64,000 nt of DNA. Source: Hemicordylus capensis. Taxonomy: Eukaryota; Chordata; Lepidosauria; Squamata; Cordylidae. The DNA lies in the NCBI RefSeq assembly GCF_027244095.1, contig NC_069658.1, forward strand, positions 261,400,687-261,464,686, written 5' to 3'. The stretch's first letter is position 1. The number at the start of each line of letters is the position of its first letter. A program made the translations under genes and the position numbers. Under the pieces are notes generated by a model. It worked only from the letters and a program-made list of their open reading frames with translations. It had not been told where the DNA came from and did not search any database. This document shows, in pieces, positions 35,601 to 46,017 of the stretch.

Positions 35601-38600
35601 CTTGGAGGAAGAGTGGGATATAAATAAATAAATAAATAAAATAGATGGCAGTTTTCTGTGTTCTTGTGAATTGTTCCAATTTCAGCTTAGCCATAGGGTT
35701 TTTCCTGTCTTGGACCACACCATTCTGTCTCAGCTGAATGAAAATGTGATTGATCCTTATTGGGTAGCTTTGAGGATGAATGGGAGAATACTAGTAACAC
35801 CTGGTAATCACTGCTTACATAGGTGAGGAAAGAGAGCTAGCTCTGTTGAGCTTGACCTGTGAGGAATAGCTATTAAGGCAATCTGCACCATGCTGTAACT
35901 AAGCTTAAGTATGTGAATATAGCAACTGCATTTTCATCCCCAGTACTTCCTTCTCTTTCTCCCTTGTGTCAGTTTTAGATTGTGAGCCCATTGGGGCAGG
36001 GACCTGTCTTTTCATTGCTTGTAAAGTGCTGTGTATGTGAATAGTATTATATAAATAATAAATTCTGCTGCTACTTTTTGTATGCTGAAAAAGGAATGAA
36101 AGTTATAAATAGTGCCTTTAACTTACAAATATTTATTTCCCCAGCCATGAAATTGCTGATGCTTGCCTTCTAACATTTGCCCCGTTTTGCTTTTTCTTCT
36201 CTCAGAATGCACCCAGTGCTTTCCTGTTGCAGCATGTGCAATTGCCCTTTCGTATTTTTAGCCAAGCTGGATCCACAAAGCCAGATGCTTTTACATCTCC
36301 ATTTAAAGAGAAGCCGTGGGAGTACTTGGAGAGTGAAGGTATCTGTGGAACATTTTGGGATGGGGCTACAGCTCAGTGGAGATGCACATACTTTGCATGC
36401 AGAAGGTCCTGTCTTCAGCACCTTGAGGAAGGACTGGAAGATACCCTTGCCAGAAACCCTGAAGACCCACTGCCAGTCGGTGTAGACCAGGCCTGCTTAA
36501 CTTGGGCCCCCCAGCTGTTTTTGGACGACAGCTCCCATAATCGCAGCCACAGTGGACAATAAAGTGTGTTGTTGAATCGGTGTCGACTCCTGGCGACCAC
36601 AGCCCTGTGGTTGTCTTTGGTAGAATACAGGAGGGGTTTACCATTGCGATCTCCCATGCAGTAGCCAATAGCCAGGGATTATGGGAGTTGTAGGCCAACA
36701 TCTGCAGGAGAGCTGGAGTTGAGCAGCCCTGGTGTAGACAGTACAGAGCTGGGTGGACCAATGGTCTGATTCAGTACGAGACCGCTTCATATGTCTCTAT
36801 CACAGATCTTGTGTATGTGTGGCTTAAGTTTGACTCCTGCCTAACAAGTAGCAGCTACAGATGGTTGAAGCCACCACCTCTCCTGCCAGAATTAGCATTT
36901 AACTTACATCAAGGTTGACTCAGCCTTCCATCCTTCCGAGGTTGGTAAAATGAGTACCCAGAATGTTGGGGGGCAATATGCTAAATCATTGTAAACCGCT
37001 TAGAGAGCTTCCAGCTATAGAGCGGTATATAAATGTAAGTGCTATTGCTATCAAGCCAGAAATAACTGTCTTGCTCTGTGGGAGCACTATATTGCTTTGT
37101 GGGAGCACTATAGACATGCCTCATCCTTGCATTTTTTTTTTTAATGTCAGCAAGGTGTATTGTCTAGGCACAGCACATTTAAACTCTGTATTTGTTACTA
37201 GGATTGTGCATCCCTGACCTTTAGAGTGAAGTTCTTAAAAGGTATTCAGGGCAAGTAATGCATCTTTCTATAGTTTGTGTACAGCTTTCTATAAAGGAGT
37301 GCATTCCCTGCTCTTTTCATACAAGGATTGAATTCAGTGAAGACCTGTAGAGATTTTTCAGAGTTCTACTTCACTGTCCCTTTTTCAGTAAGTCCTTGGA
37401 AGCTTTCAGTGATTGCACTCGTACACTGGAAGTACTGTAACTGCTAAAGTGGTATGTCCTAGACAGATGTAGTGAGCCAATATGTGATGGGGAAAGCCAC
37501 GTGAGACATAGAGGAAGGAAATCCTGTTTTCAGGGACAACCAGTCCTATTACAGAAATGTGTTCTGCTTTTAAAGCACAGTCTAGTTCGGGGGAAATGTT
37601 TTTTGGCTTAAACTTTCTTCTCCCCCTTCCCCACCCGATCCTGTCAGTTAGCTATTCCCTCCAGTGTCTTGGCTATATGTATGTTAACTTGTAATATTAC
37701 CCTCTATTCATCTTTCCTTTCTGATCTACATTGTTGCACAGCATGTAGTGTGCTAAATAAATGTTAGCTGTATCTGAACGATCTCGTAGTGGGCTCAGGG
37801 TACTGAAACCTCACGTGTTGCATTCTTGGAGATAACTGTTACTATAGATGACTGAATCTCTTCTCTCTCCTTTTAGAATACATAGAAAGATATGCCAACA
37901 ACCCAGTCTGGTTTGGCTACAGGCGCAATCACAAGGGTCAGATTCCACCACAAAAGACTCGGAAGACTTGTATTGTGAGTGCTTTTCTTTTCTTTTGACA
38001 AAAAACATAGCCTCCTATAAGTAGCATTTTTAAGTGGGCTGCAGTGGGCAGATTAGTGGGAGGGAGTTATTCCCTTAATCAGGGTCCAGCTAAGCAGGGC
38101 AAGAGACCACTGTGAGGTTCCCAATCCCAGGTGACTAGGAGCGCACAATGTGGGTTCGGTTAGCCTTTGCTTGACAAGGCTCATTTCCTTTGCCTGACAA
38201 AGTACCTCCTGATTTCAAAGAGCAGGAAGGCTTAAGGTGTTACTGGTTTCCAGGAGACAGGGTTTAGCATAATCGTCTGTCTCGAGAGTGACTGACTGCC
38301 TTAATGAGCCTAAGAATGCTCTCTGCAGGGGTTCCTGCTAATGTGACACTGGTTATCAAGAAATGGAGTTGTGCAGCCAGGGAGCCAAAATGGTTCACTT
38401 TGGTCAGTTTTGAAAGGGGAGCCTTTTATTACAAGAAGGAAAAGCGATTCTTTGGCTAAGCCATGGACAATCAAAAGTTAGGTCATGCTAGTTTTTGGGT
38501 GGCCATGCATTGTGGGTCAATGCAAGCCTTGCTGTTGAGCAAGAAATGCGGAGGCATCTAAGTTTGGCTTTGTCCAGTGCTAGCTGTAACAATGGAACTT

Positions 38601-39099
38601 CTGTGCAAATGATGTGATTAGTTCTATACAAGACTGCAAATTAACCACAGCTCTTCACTTTGATATATTTCCAGCGAGTCCTGTGGTACCAGGGAAATGG
38701 CTTCTTTTTTGTTTAAATAATGTTGCACTGACAGATCAATATTCATTTTGTATTTTGTTCTTGTGTTTTGTTTTGTATTTTGTTCCTGCAGAGAAAAAAG
38801 CATGTGTGTGGGAATCCCTGCCCCATTTGTAGAGACCAAAACCTCTTTCTGGATCACAGGGTAAAAGGAACATGTGTTTGGTTTTATTTTATAATGGATT
38901 TAATATACCTATCAAAGAAAAAATCTCAAGCAGCCAACAAAGCTCATTAAACCCTAGTTTTTAACACCAAATTAAAGCCAGTGTAGCCATATTAATCAGA
39001 GCAACAAAAATGGGAGGGGAAAAGAGTGGTGGCGAGCAGGTTTTATCTTGCCTTTTCACTTGGTGCCCAAGGCAGCTAGTTATTTTTTTATTTATTTAT

Positions 39100-39130
<31 letters not shown>

Positions 39131-42100
39131 TAGATAGTTATATAGTTATATAGTTATCCAATACAATTAAATAAGAAAATCTGGAAGGTAGTTACCTTGC
39201 CTTGGCATATAAAAGTCAGTGGGGAAGGAAACTTTTGTGCCACCATAGAGAAGGCCGTTTTCTGTATTGCCACCCACAGTACTTCATACACGACAAGATG
39301 TCTGAAATACTTTTAATGTGCTTCTGATGTATCAAAGCTGGCACTTCCTGTTCAGTGTGTATCATTTTCTTAACAGCCCTCCAAGCTCTGATCATCTTAC
39401 TAAATTCTAGGCCTGCTTCTCCATTTTGGGCTTCCTCCTCATACCAGTTGCATAAATCTACTCAAGCCCTTTGCTTTCTCCTAACCTGATGCAACTTACC
39501 TGTCCCTTTTCCTTAATATATCAAACATTGTTGAATCTTTGCAATATTGATACCTTCTTGAAACAGGGTAGAATTGTTGTCTGCATCACTTTTCTGTCTA
39601 AAAATAGTTCTTATAATGGCTTATGACACATCATTTCAGATACTATGGAAAATCTAAATGAGACATCAAAGGCTATATAAAGTTCCTGTAGCCAAGCAGG
39701 AGATAGAATTTAGGCCAGTCTTCTAAGTACAAGGTTGGAGGACTCTCCCTTAATGGCTTTGCAAGCCATATGTTGCCTAGATGCCCTTGAGGCATTATTT
39801 GTGCTCTCCTGGGGTCCCTGGCTGGGCAGAGTGCGGGTGCACATAAATGCTGGAATCCTCCAGCAATAGCTCAGCATTGCTGCCTAAGCCCTCACCCCTG
39901 ACAGGGCTATTTCTGTTCTGTGCAGAACTGAATCCAAATTCTGTGCAAAGGGAGCTTATTTAATATTTGTAGAATGTAGTGATAATATGCAAGTTTGCTT
40001 TGGCATGTATGTGCATTCTTTGCAGATATTATACTGAACTTGCTGCATGTTTATGGTGGTGATATAGTCTGCTGCCCTATTTAAAACGGTTGGCATGGCT
40101 GCTTGATATTTTTTTTTAAAGGCCCCCTGCCAAGTGATGCAAGCTTGGGTAATGCCTCCTTTTCCTCCCACAGAATGTAAAGCTGCTGGAACAGTTCATC
40201 TGCCCCCACACTGGCATTATCTACCACCCAACACACACAGGTAAGCCACCAACTGACCCTGCTCTACTCCTTTCTACTGTATATTGTAGTGTTTCTGGTT
40301 TTGCAAACGAGATAACTTCCTACTTGTTGATGAGACTGTGTAGAAGAGAAGCAGGGTTCTAGAGTAGGGATCGCCAGCTGTTTGACCCCCACCACCACCA
40401 CCAAACGGCTGTTGCAGAGATGTTAAAGCAATCAACATGATCAAACAGTTGGAGCATCTTCCTTGTTAAAAAAAAAAAATCAAGCATCTGGGACTTTTTT
40501 AGTGTTGAAATGGGCAGTTGGGTACAGGATAATAGAAGTTTATAAGAGCTGGTGTGGAGACAGCTACAAACCGGGACATTGCTGTTTCAAATTTAACCTC
40601 TGCCATGAACTCACTAGCTAGCCTTAGGCAAGCCACTCTCTCTCTTAGCCCCAGCTCTCTGTCTGTAGTGTAATGATTGTACCTTATGGGTTGTTGTAAA
40701 GCTGAAATATGTATCAAAGTAATACATTGACTTAACTGAATACATGTGTCAGTTTTAAATACTAAAAATGTGTTGTAAAAATGCTGCTGCTTTTAGTATA
40801 GTTTACCACTACTATATTAATGATGTGGAGAAAATGAATAGATCCCCCCTCCCCTTATCTTAAAACTTAGGGTGAAATTGGTGGCAGATTCAGAACAGAC
40901 AAAAGGAAGTGATTCATAATTCACTTGTGAACCGTACTGCCCCGTATTGTGGTGGTGGTGGTGATTAGCTTTGTTGCCTTTAAAAGAGCATTAGGCACAT
41001 TCATGAAGGAAAATTATATCAATGGTGGTTAACCATGATGACTAGAACCTCCATGTTCAGAAGCAGGATACTTCTGAATACCCGTTGCTGTAGGGCAATA
41101 GTGGGAGAAAGACCTTTATGCCCCATTTCTGGGCTTCCTGGAAATGTCTAGTTGGTCACTCTGGGAAATGAAAAGCTAGAGGGGCATTGGTCTGATCTCG
41201 CAGAAATGCTCTTAGGTTAATGATGACACTTTCTTGGTTTGCTCTCTTCCTAGAGTGGTCTCTAGTAAGTGCTACAAGACAAAATGATCTTCTGGAGGAG
41301 TGGGTCAAGCTGTGGTGACTTCGTAGTATGGGTTTCATAGTTAGAATATATGTTTGTCTTGACTGTCTCTTTAAATCAGGCCTGCACAACTCAAATGACC
41401 TGGTGGGCCGAAACTGACCATGACATGGTACATGGGGGCCAAAGTCAGTTAGGGTACTGATTATTAAATTAACACCTAATATCAATCAATTAATTAAATC
41501 AAATTAAACTGAAATTAAAATGAATTTAATTAAAATTTAACTTTTGAAGTTCTGGATGGGCAAGAATTAATTTAAATTAAATTAAAATAAATTGAATTAA
41601 AAATTCTAATAAAATACATACAATGCAATCTGTACAAAAAACATAATAAAATGCATTGTTCTTCCGTTCCACCTCTCCCCAAAAATGGAGCAGTGTCTTG
41701 GGCAGACTGGGAGAGAATATGGAGCAGTGTCTTGGGCAGACTGGGAGAGAATATGGAGCAGTGTCTTGGGGGGAGAGGGAGAGAATATGGAGCAGTGTCT
41801 TGGGGAGAGGAGTCCGTTGACCATCATTCTGGAGGTCCTTGTCCTCCTCCCGTCCTGGCAACACTTTCTCTTCCCCGCTGGGCTTCCTCCCTTCCTGCCA
41901 TTTGTGCTTGCCAGCGCCTGCCACTGCCAGACTCCCTCATAGGGTAGGGCCGCCGGCCACCGCCTCCCACGTCGTCCTCCCACCTCATCACTGGCACCAT
42001 TTTTCTCGCTGCTGATTCAAGCCGCTATGGGGATGGCTACGGGGTGTTCGTGTGTCCTTCTCTCCCCCCCCTCCCCCGCAGTGGCACACAGCAGCGCGAC

Positions 42101-43888
42101 GCTGGGGCCTGGTGTTTGGCCCCGCGTCACTTCCCAAATGTGAGGCGCGCCTGTGCAGTTGAGTCTCTTAACTGCAGGTGTGCGTGCCTTGCAGATGCAG
42201 TTGGGAAGCGATGCAGGGCGAAACACCAGGCTCCAGCATCGCTCTGCTGCTGCCGGGGAGGGGAGGGGGTAGAAGGACACACCCACAGCCATTTCCTCAG
42301 CTGCGCAGCAGCTGGAATTTAGGGGGGGGTTAAAGGAGGTTCTCAGCAGGGGGAGGAAGGGGAAGTGTAGCCCTGGGGGCCAATAAAAAAGGCCTTGTGG
42401 GCCGCATGCTGTGCAGGCCTGCTTTAAATGTTCAAGCCAGTTTACATAGACATCTTAAATTATAAATCTACTAAAATGTCAGACAGCAAATCTAACATTC
42501 AGAAGCAGCATTATACTGCAGACTTTGTTTAAACAATCTCCAATTCTAACCAGTGTTCTCTCTAACAGGGATCCCAGATGTTGCTGACTACAATTCCCAG
42601 TATCCACAACTGCAATGGCTTTTGCTTGGGGATTCTTGGAGTTGTAGTCAATATCTCGGAATCTCTGTTAGAGGGAACATGGATTCTAACCCAGTGAAGG
42701 CATTGGGAAATCTCTCTGGAGATTGTGTTCTATAAAGGGGTGCCATAACAAAACAAAAAAAGCCTTGATGGAAATCCTCTAACTCTTGGAAGAGATGGCA
42801 TCACCTCGGAAAATGACCTTAAATGGTTAGATAAAAAGAGGGGAAATTGAACTTGGCATATCCAAAATAGTGTTCAGTTCAAGGTTGATTACAGTCTATG
42901 ACCATCAGTCTATGATCAGTGTATACATAGACAGATGTAACAAAGTGTGCACTATTTCCAACACCCTAAAAACATCTTTTGCTTACCAGTTAAAAAGTTG
43001 ATCAGCTTTTCTTTCTCTCTCTTTTCTTAAAAAACCACAACTTGATTAAAATCTAGTAGGACTGCCAGAGGGTCAGATAAAATTGTTTCAGGAGCTTCGA
43101 GTTGGCCATTCATAGTCTAGGACAAGGAGGGGCTACTGGCACCTAGGGAGCTTTATTTAGCCCACAAAGAAGTTCTTGTCTGGTCTCCTTGGAGGCCCTA
43201 CCATACTATAAGCAAGATGTGATAGACTTTGCTCATATAAGGGAAATAAAAGTGTTTGAGAGGTTCTGTATCCTATCACTACTGCTCTCATGCTCTCCCC
43301 TCCCCCCCCCGGAGCATTGAGTGCCCCCAATAATAAAGTTAGCCATTTCCTGGTTTTAAAATGTAAAAACTGTGTTAGAATCCATATTGAAAGGAAATTC
43401 TCTCGGAGACCATTGCAGTCTCCATTGGTTCATGAAATGTTTTGTTCTCTCTGTTTGCAGGTGTCTGTATAAAGAAGTACAAGCAACTGATGCAAGCCAT
43501 TCAGAAGGCTCAAGAAAACGGTGAGTATGAGACAGGAACTGGGAGAGGAGTAGAGCTGGATAGAAGTAATGTAGCCCCACCCATACCCCTTACCAGCACT
43601 GTGGAATCTTCCAGCATAGAAAATGGGTTTTAAGCTATCCTCTCTCTGACATGTCTTCCATCCCTTCTTCCAGGCCTCCTATTCTTCCACATCCCCTTCA
43701 CTAATTTCCAGGCTGAAGATTGCAAGAACCAGCATGCAGCTGTCACCAAAACTCCTCTGTCTCCAGCTCTGCAGAGCAAGACAGCCTGGTACGACTGGTA
43801 TGACTGGCAGCAGCCCCCCGAAAAGGAAATTAAACGAATCAGGAGGATTTACAAGGACTACCTGAAGGAGGAAAGCAGCCCTTCTTGA
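32689..43888 (+). CDS. MRPS18B: Mitochondrial ribosomal protein mS40 (bS18 family), 7 exons
   Basis: Nuclear gene for a small-subunit protein of the mitochondrial ribosome, one of three vertebrate bS18 paralogues. Coding exons: 32689-32763, 36206-36338, 37877-37974, 38792-38860, 40174-40240, 43461-43520, 43674-43888. All are GT-AG and in phase, giving 238 residues and TGA (human 258; this protein lacks much of the mammalian C-terminal extension). The N-terminus [20 protein letters not shown] is Arg-rich and unacidic, as expected for a mitochondrial presequence. Recognisable blocks are [51 protein letters not shown] and [13 protein letters not shown], close to mammalian MRPS18B. C108, C112, C115 and C135 lie in the conserved Cys-containing part of the S18 domain. 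It is divergent from PPP1R10, as in human. Confidence 0.97.
32764..34990 (+). other. MRPS18B intron 1, left part
   Basis: No exon, RNA gene or clear repeat is visible. A CA-rich microsatellite of five units lies near 34241. Confidence 0.5.
34995..35418 (+). mobile_element. Diverged tRNA-headed SINE (family B), split by a family A SINE
   Basis: The head at 35004-35070 keeps an A-box-like TAGCTCAATAGTGGAG and B-box-like GGGTTCAATC. The CR1-type tail appears at 35393-35418 (AAATGGACCAATGGTCTGAT) and resumes after the inserted SINE at about 35643-35668 (ATGGCAGTTTTCTGTGTTCT). The middle is very diverged. Confidence 0.5.
35419..35642 (+). mobile_element. tRNA-derived SINE (family A), copy 2
   Basis: Starts GAGCCAGCATGGTGTAGTGG, has the B-box-like AGTTCAAATCCCC and ends with GGGATATAAATAAATAAATA. 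It inserted into the tail of an older family B SINE within MRPS18B intron 1. Confidence 0.85.
35985..36065 (+). repeat. Repeat tail fragment
   Basis: The text GATTGTGAGCCCATTGGGG...TATTATATAAATAATAAAT is a recurrent 3' tail in amniote repeats (L2/MIR-like). It is short and its family is uncertain. Confidence 0.4.
36488..36731 (+). mobile_element. hAT-type MITE in a SINE, copy 1
   Basis: Inverted ends CAGGCCTGCTTAAC / GTTGAGCAGCCCTG and a perfect 8-bp duplication GTGTAGAC (36480-36487, 36732-36739). Copy 2 at 45477-45613 lacks the inner insert and shows that 36557-36662 is foreign. Confidence 0.88.
36557..36662 (-). mobile_element. BovB/Sauria-tail SINE fragment inside the MITE
   Basis: On the minus strand it contains GCCAGGAGTCGACACCGATT and the CCTCCTGTATTCTACCAAAG block of the Sauria SINE tail region. 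It is absent from the other MITE copy. It is the innermost of three nested elements. Confidence 0.7.
36835..37045 (+). mobile_element. SINE with L2-type tail
   Basis: CCTTCCATCCTTCCGAGG and GGTAAAATGAGTACCCAG are the conserved core words of a widespread reptile SINE, followed by GAGCGGTATATAAATGTAAG, an L2-type end. The left limit is approximate. Confidence 0.55.
37046..40859 (+). other. MRPS18B introns around exons 3-5
   Basis: Apart from the exons listed for MRPS18B, I see a GA/TAGA microsatellite at about 39094-39150 and no clear transposon. Short ORFs here are not conserved. Confidence 0.5.
39094..39150. repeat. GA / TAGA microsatellite
   Basis: About thirteen GA units flanked by TAGA and TATAGT repeats in an MRPS18B intron. 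Confidence 0.9.
40860..41216 (+). mobile_element. CR1 LINE 3' fragment
   Basis: Contains the recognisable CR1 3' UTR words (AAGAGCATTAGGCACATTCA, GGATACTTCTGAATACC, GGGGCATTGGTCTGATCTCG) in plus orientation within MRPS18B intron 5. Confidence 0.7.
41377..42421 (+). mobile_element. Non-autonomous hAT-type DNA transposon, 1045 bp
   Basis: Inverted ends CAGGCCTGCACAAC and GCTGTGCAGGCCTG, with a perfect 8-bp duplication CTTTAAAT (41369-41376, 42422-42429). The interior holds an A/T-rich TTAAATTAAA stretch, a 34-bp tandem repeat at 41685-41811 and a GC-rich section. No transposase is visible. The ends resemble those of the shorter MITEs at 36488 and 45477, so the three may share a transposase source. 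It lies in MRPS18B intron 5. Confidence 0.9.
41685..41811. repeat. 34-bp tandem repeat, 3.7 copies
   Basis: Units start at 41685, 41719, 41753 and 41787 with the word ATGGAGCAGTGTCTTGGG. Units 1 and 2 are identical; unit 3 differs in the middle; unit 4 is partial. It lies inside the 1045-bp hAT-type element. Confidence 0.92.
42551..42682 (+). mobile_element. hAT-type MITE with SBS-like core (TIR CAGTGTTCTCTCTAA), copy 1
   Basis: Left end CAGTGTTCTCTCTAAC, right end GTTAGAGGGAACATGG, perfect 8-bp duplication ATTCTAAC (42543-42550, 42683-42690). The inner arms contain ACTACAATTCCCAG (42587-42600) and its complement, the core of the ZNF143/THAP11 SBS motif. Confidence 0.88.
42691..43460 (+). 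other. MRPS18B intron 5, right part
   Basis: No recognised repeat or exon. The next MRPS18B exon begins at 43461. Confidence 0.5.
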
Positions 43889-44025
43889 GTCTGGCAGGTG
43901 CCAGTGGACAGAAACAAACATTCTCTGCTGATTGTGGTATTGATCTTTGAAGATCCTCTATAGGGCAGCTCTGCCGTGACCATGACTGCCACCTTTTTTC
44001 TAATCCCACCTGTGTTTCTAGTGTC

Positions 44026-44031
44026 AATAAA
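44026..44031 (+). promoter_or_regulatory. Poly(A) signal of MRPS18B
   Basis: Canonical AATAAA 138 bases after the TGA stop, giving a short 3' UTR of about 160 bases. Confidence 0.85.
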
Positions 44032-44599
44032 ATCAAAGGCCCTGTCAGTGACTGTGGTGTAACTTTTCTGAACAATCAGACTTGGCCAGTGTGAGGGAGA
44101 ACACAAGAAGAGAGTTAGGACTGAAGAGCCATTGAGTCAAACCCACCTATGCCTCATGGATCAAGCCATGAAATCCAAACTATATAGTACAACTCCTGGA
44201 TAACAGGTGCCCTCTTGGCTGGGAAGGATGGGAGTTGCGGTCTAGTGGTTGAGCATCCCTGTCCTGGCTGCTTGCCAGCTGCCTGGGGTAGTTAATGGAG
44301 AACTTTCCTCCTGAATGGTTGGTCCCTTATTGGCTGTGGGCCCAGAGCAGGGAAGCCTCTTGATAGCAATTGGGCCCATGCAACTCCAACAGGCAAGGCC
44401 TGCCCTTCAAAAATATGGGGGATGTTGGTAGAATTCTCAGTTCAGAATTACTCTGAAAGGTTCCAGGGCAGACAAAATGGATGATCATTTGCAATTCAGT
44501 GGTACAGGGTGGGGTGATGGAAAGAGGGCTTGTTAAATATATTGAAGGACCATGGCTGCAGCCCTGATAGCGAAATGGAATAGCTGCGTTCTGAGGTAG

Positions 44600-45075
44600 G
44601 GACATGCACCAAATTGCTTCGGTGCACATCCAAGGCTGGCGAGGGGTTCCCTTAAGAGGAGGTGGGCAGGTCCTACCTGCCCGTCCTCTAAGCCCTTGCT
44701 GGCCTGCTGCAGCACTGTTTAAGTGGAAATACCTCCATGCAAGCGGCAGCTTGTACCACTTGCCGGAGTAATGGGATGCGTCCCCTGGCGTCCCTCGTGG
44801 CGTCAGCATGTAAAAGGTGTTGGTGCATGCCGACACCACGTGAGGGGTGCCATGCCACATGGACAAGGGGTGCCGGGGGACATATCCTATTGCCGCAGCG
44901 TGTTTTAAAGGGGCAATTGGCACAAGCTGCCACTTGCATTGAGATGTTTTCCATTTAAATAGTGGTGGGCTGGCGGGGGCTTGGACGACGGGCAGGTCAG
45001 TCCTGCCCGCCACCTCGTAAAGGAATGGCTTACCCTGCACTGAAATGTTTTGGCGCCAGGGATCTGAAACATTTC
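44600..45075. mobile_element. Foldback (long inverted repeat) element
   Basis: A segment at about 44645-44765 reappears inverted at about 44900-45020: GGGCAGGTCCTACCTGCCC and AAGCGGCAGCTTGTACCA on the left match GGGCAGGTCAGTCCTGCCC and TGGCACAAGCTGCCACTT on the right. Outer sequence GGGACATGCACC...TTCGGTGC on the left is mirrored imperfectly by TTTCGGCACCTCTCC on the right, resembling a hAT-type terminus. The 253-codon minus ORF here is a by-product of the repeat. Limits are approximate. Confidence 0.55.
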
Positions 45076-45182
45076 GGCACCTCTCCAAAGAGTTAGGGTC
45101 CCAAAGAGACGTTGAAACACTTCAGACTTATCGCTAATCTGAGGGGCAGGCAAGAGGAGATTACCCATTTTATATCCTAACC

Positions 45183-45420
45183 TGTCAGGTGAGGCAGGGT
45201 ACTGGGCTCATTGTACTTGCTTGTTTTGATCAATGTGTCTCACCAAGGGCTCTCTAGCCAGTCAAGACCCATCCTGCTCCAAGTCCCAAGCCACTGCTTG
45301 GAGCAGGATAGGTCTTGACTGGCTAGAGAGCCCTTGGTGGGACACATTGGAACAGCTGGGTTGGGTCAGAAGAAGGAAATGAAAAGAGCCCAGTACTCTG
45401 CCTCACCCTACCAGTCAGAC
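45183..45420. mobile_element. Palindromic foldback element
   Basis: Two 53-nt arms (45231-45283 and 45297-45349) are complementary at 51 of 53 positions around a 13-nt loop. Outer arms also match (GAGGCAGGGTACTGGGCTC against GAGCCCAGTACTCTGCCTC). Such a hairpin is a MITE-like or foldback insertion; no target duplication was identified. Confidence 0.75.
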
Positions 45421-45690
45421 TGGAAATGACTTTTACCTGAAACTTTGGAGAGCTGCTGCCGCCAGTCAGGGTAGACCAGGCCTGCTCAACTTTGGCCGCC
45501 CCACTTGTTTTTGGACTACAGTGCCCCTAATCCCTAGCCACAGTGGCCAATAGCCAGAGATTATGGGAGCTGTAGGCCAACATCTGCAGGAGAGCTAAAG
45601 TTGAGCAGGCCTGGTATAGACATTACGGAGGCTACATGGACCAACAATCTGACTCGCCTATAAGGCTATTTCCTTTGTTCCTAGGGAGAA
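45421..45690 (+). mobile_element. Family B SINE (5' truncated) carrying a MITE
   Basis: Left part to 45476 (GGAGAGCTGCTGCCGCCAG) and right part from 45614 (CATGGACCAACAATCTGACT, then CTATTTCCTTTGTTCCTA) form the CR1-tailed SINE body, split by the MITE at 45477-45613. Confidence 0.7.
45477..45613 (+). mobile_element. hAT-type MITE in a SINE, copy 2
   Basis: Inverted ends CAGGCCTGCTCAAC / GTTGAGCAGGCCTG. Flanks GGGTAGAC and GTATAGAC match at 6 of 8. It occupies the same position of the same SINE family as copy 1 at 36488. Confidence 0.85.
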
Positions 45691-45824
45691 CATATTTTTA
45701 AAAGGGGTAGGTTTGATGCTGCACCCCGCCTGCCTTGTTCCCAGAGTTCAGAATTAACTGGCACAAATATTCAGAATAAAGAATCCTATGGTGCGCTCAA
45801 GACCAACATACATTGTGAAGTTGA

Positions 45825-46015
45825 ATGTATGAACTGGTGTTATACCAAGTCGGACCATTGCTGAGGTCACTATTGTCTATGCCTTGGCAGAAGCTCTCCA
45901 GGGTTTCAGACATGGGTCTTTTTCCAGCCCTACCTGGGGAAATCACAGATTTAAACTAGGGCTTTCTGCACTCAACACCTGTGTTCTTCCAGTGAACTAT
46001 GGTCCCTCATCAATG
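45825..46015 (-). mobile_element. Family B SINE, minus strand
   Basis: On the minus strand it reads GGGACCATAGTTCACTGGA, AGAACACAGGTGTTGAGTGC, CCCCAGGTAGGGCTGGAAA, then GCAATGGTCCGACTTGGTAT, i.e. head, B-box region and CR1-type tail of the family B SINE. Confidence 0.65.
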
Positions 46016-46017
46016 AT

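Larger units (their letters stand above)
36357..36814 (+). mobile_element. tRNA-headed, CR1-tailed SINE (family B) with nested insertions
   Basis: The head has an A-box-like GGGGCTACAGCTCAGTGG. The tail (GGACCAATGGTCTGATTCAG) resembles the 3' end of CR1 in the same window (GGACTAGATGGGCCTTGGGC). The SINE begins only 19 bases after the end of MRPS18B exon 2, just past its donor, without damage to the donor. It is interrupted by a hAT-type MITE at 36488-36731, which in turn carries a Sauria/BovB-tail fragment. Confidence 0.75.

Noticed and set aside
36357-36420. Possible tRNA gene at the A-box/B-box sequence
   Set aside because: No cloverleaf or acceptor stem could be formed, and the sequence leads into a repeated SINE body.
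44327-45088. 253-codon minus-strand ORF
   Set aside because: It spans the foldback element and has no domain resemblance; GC-rich inverted repeats keep frames open by chance.
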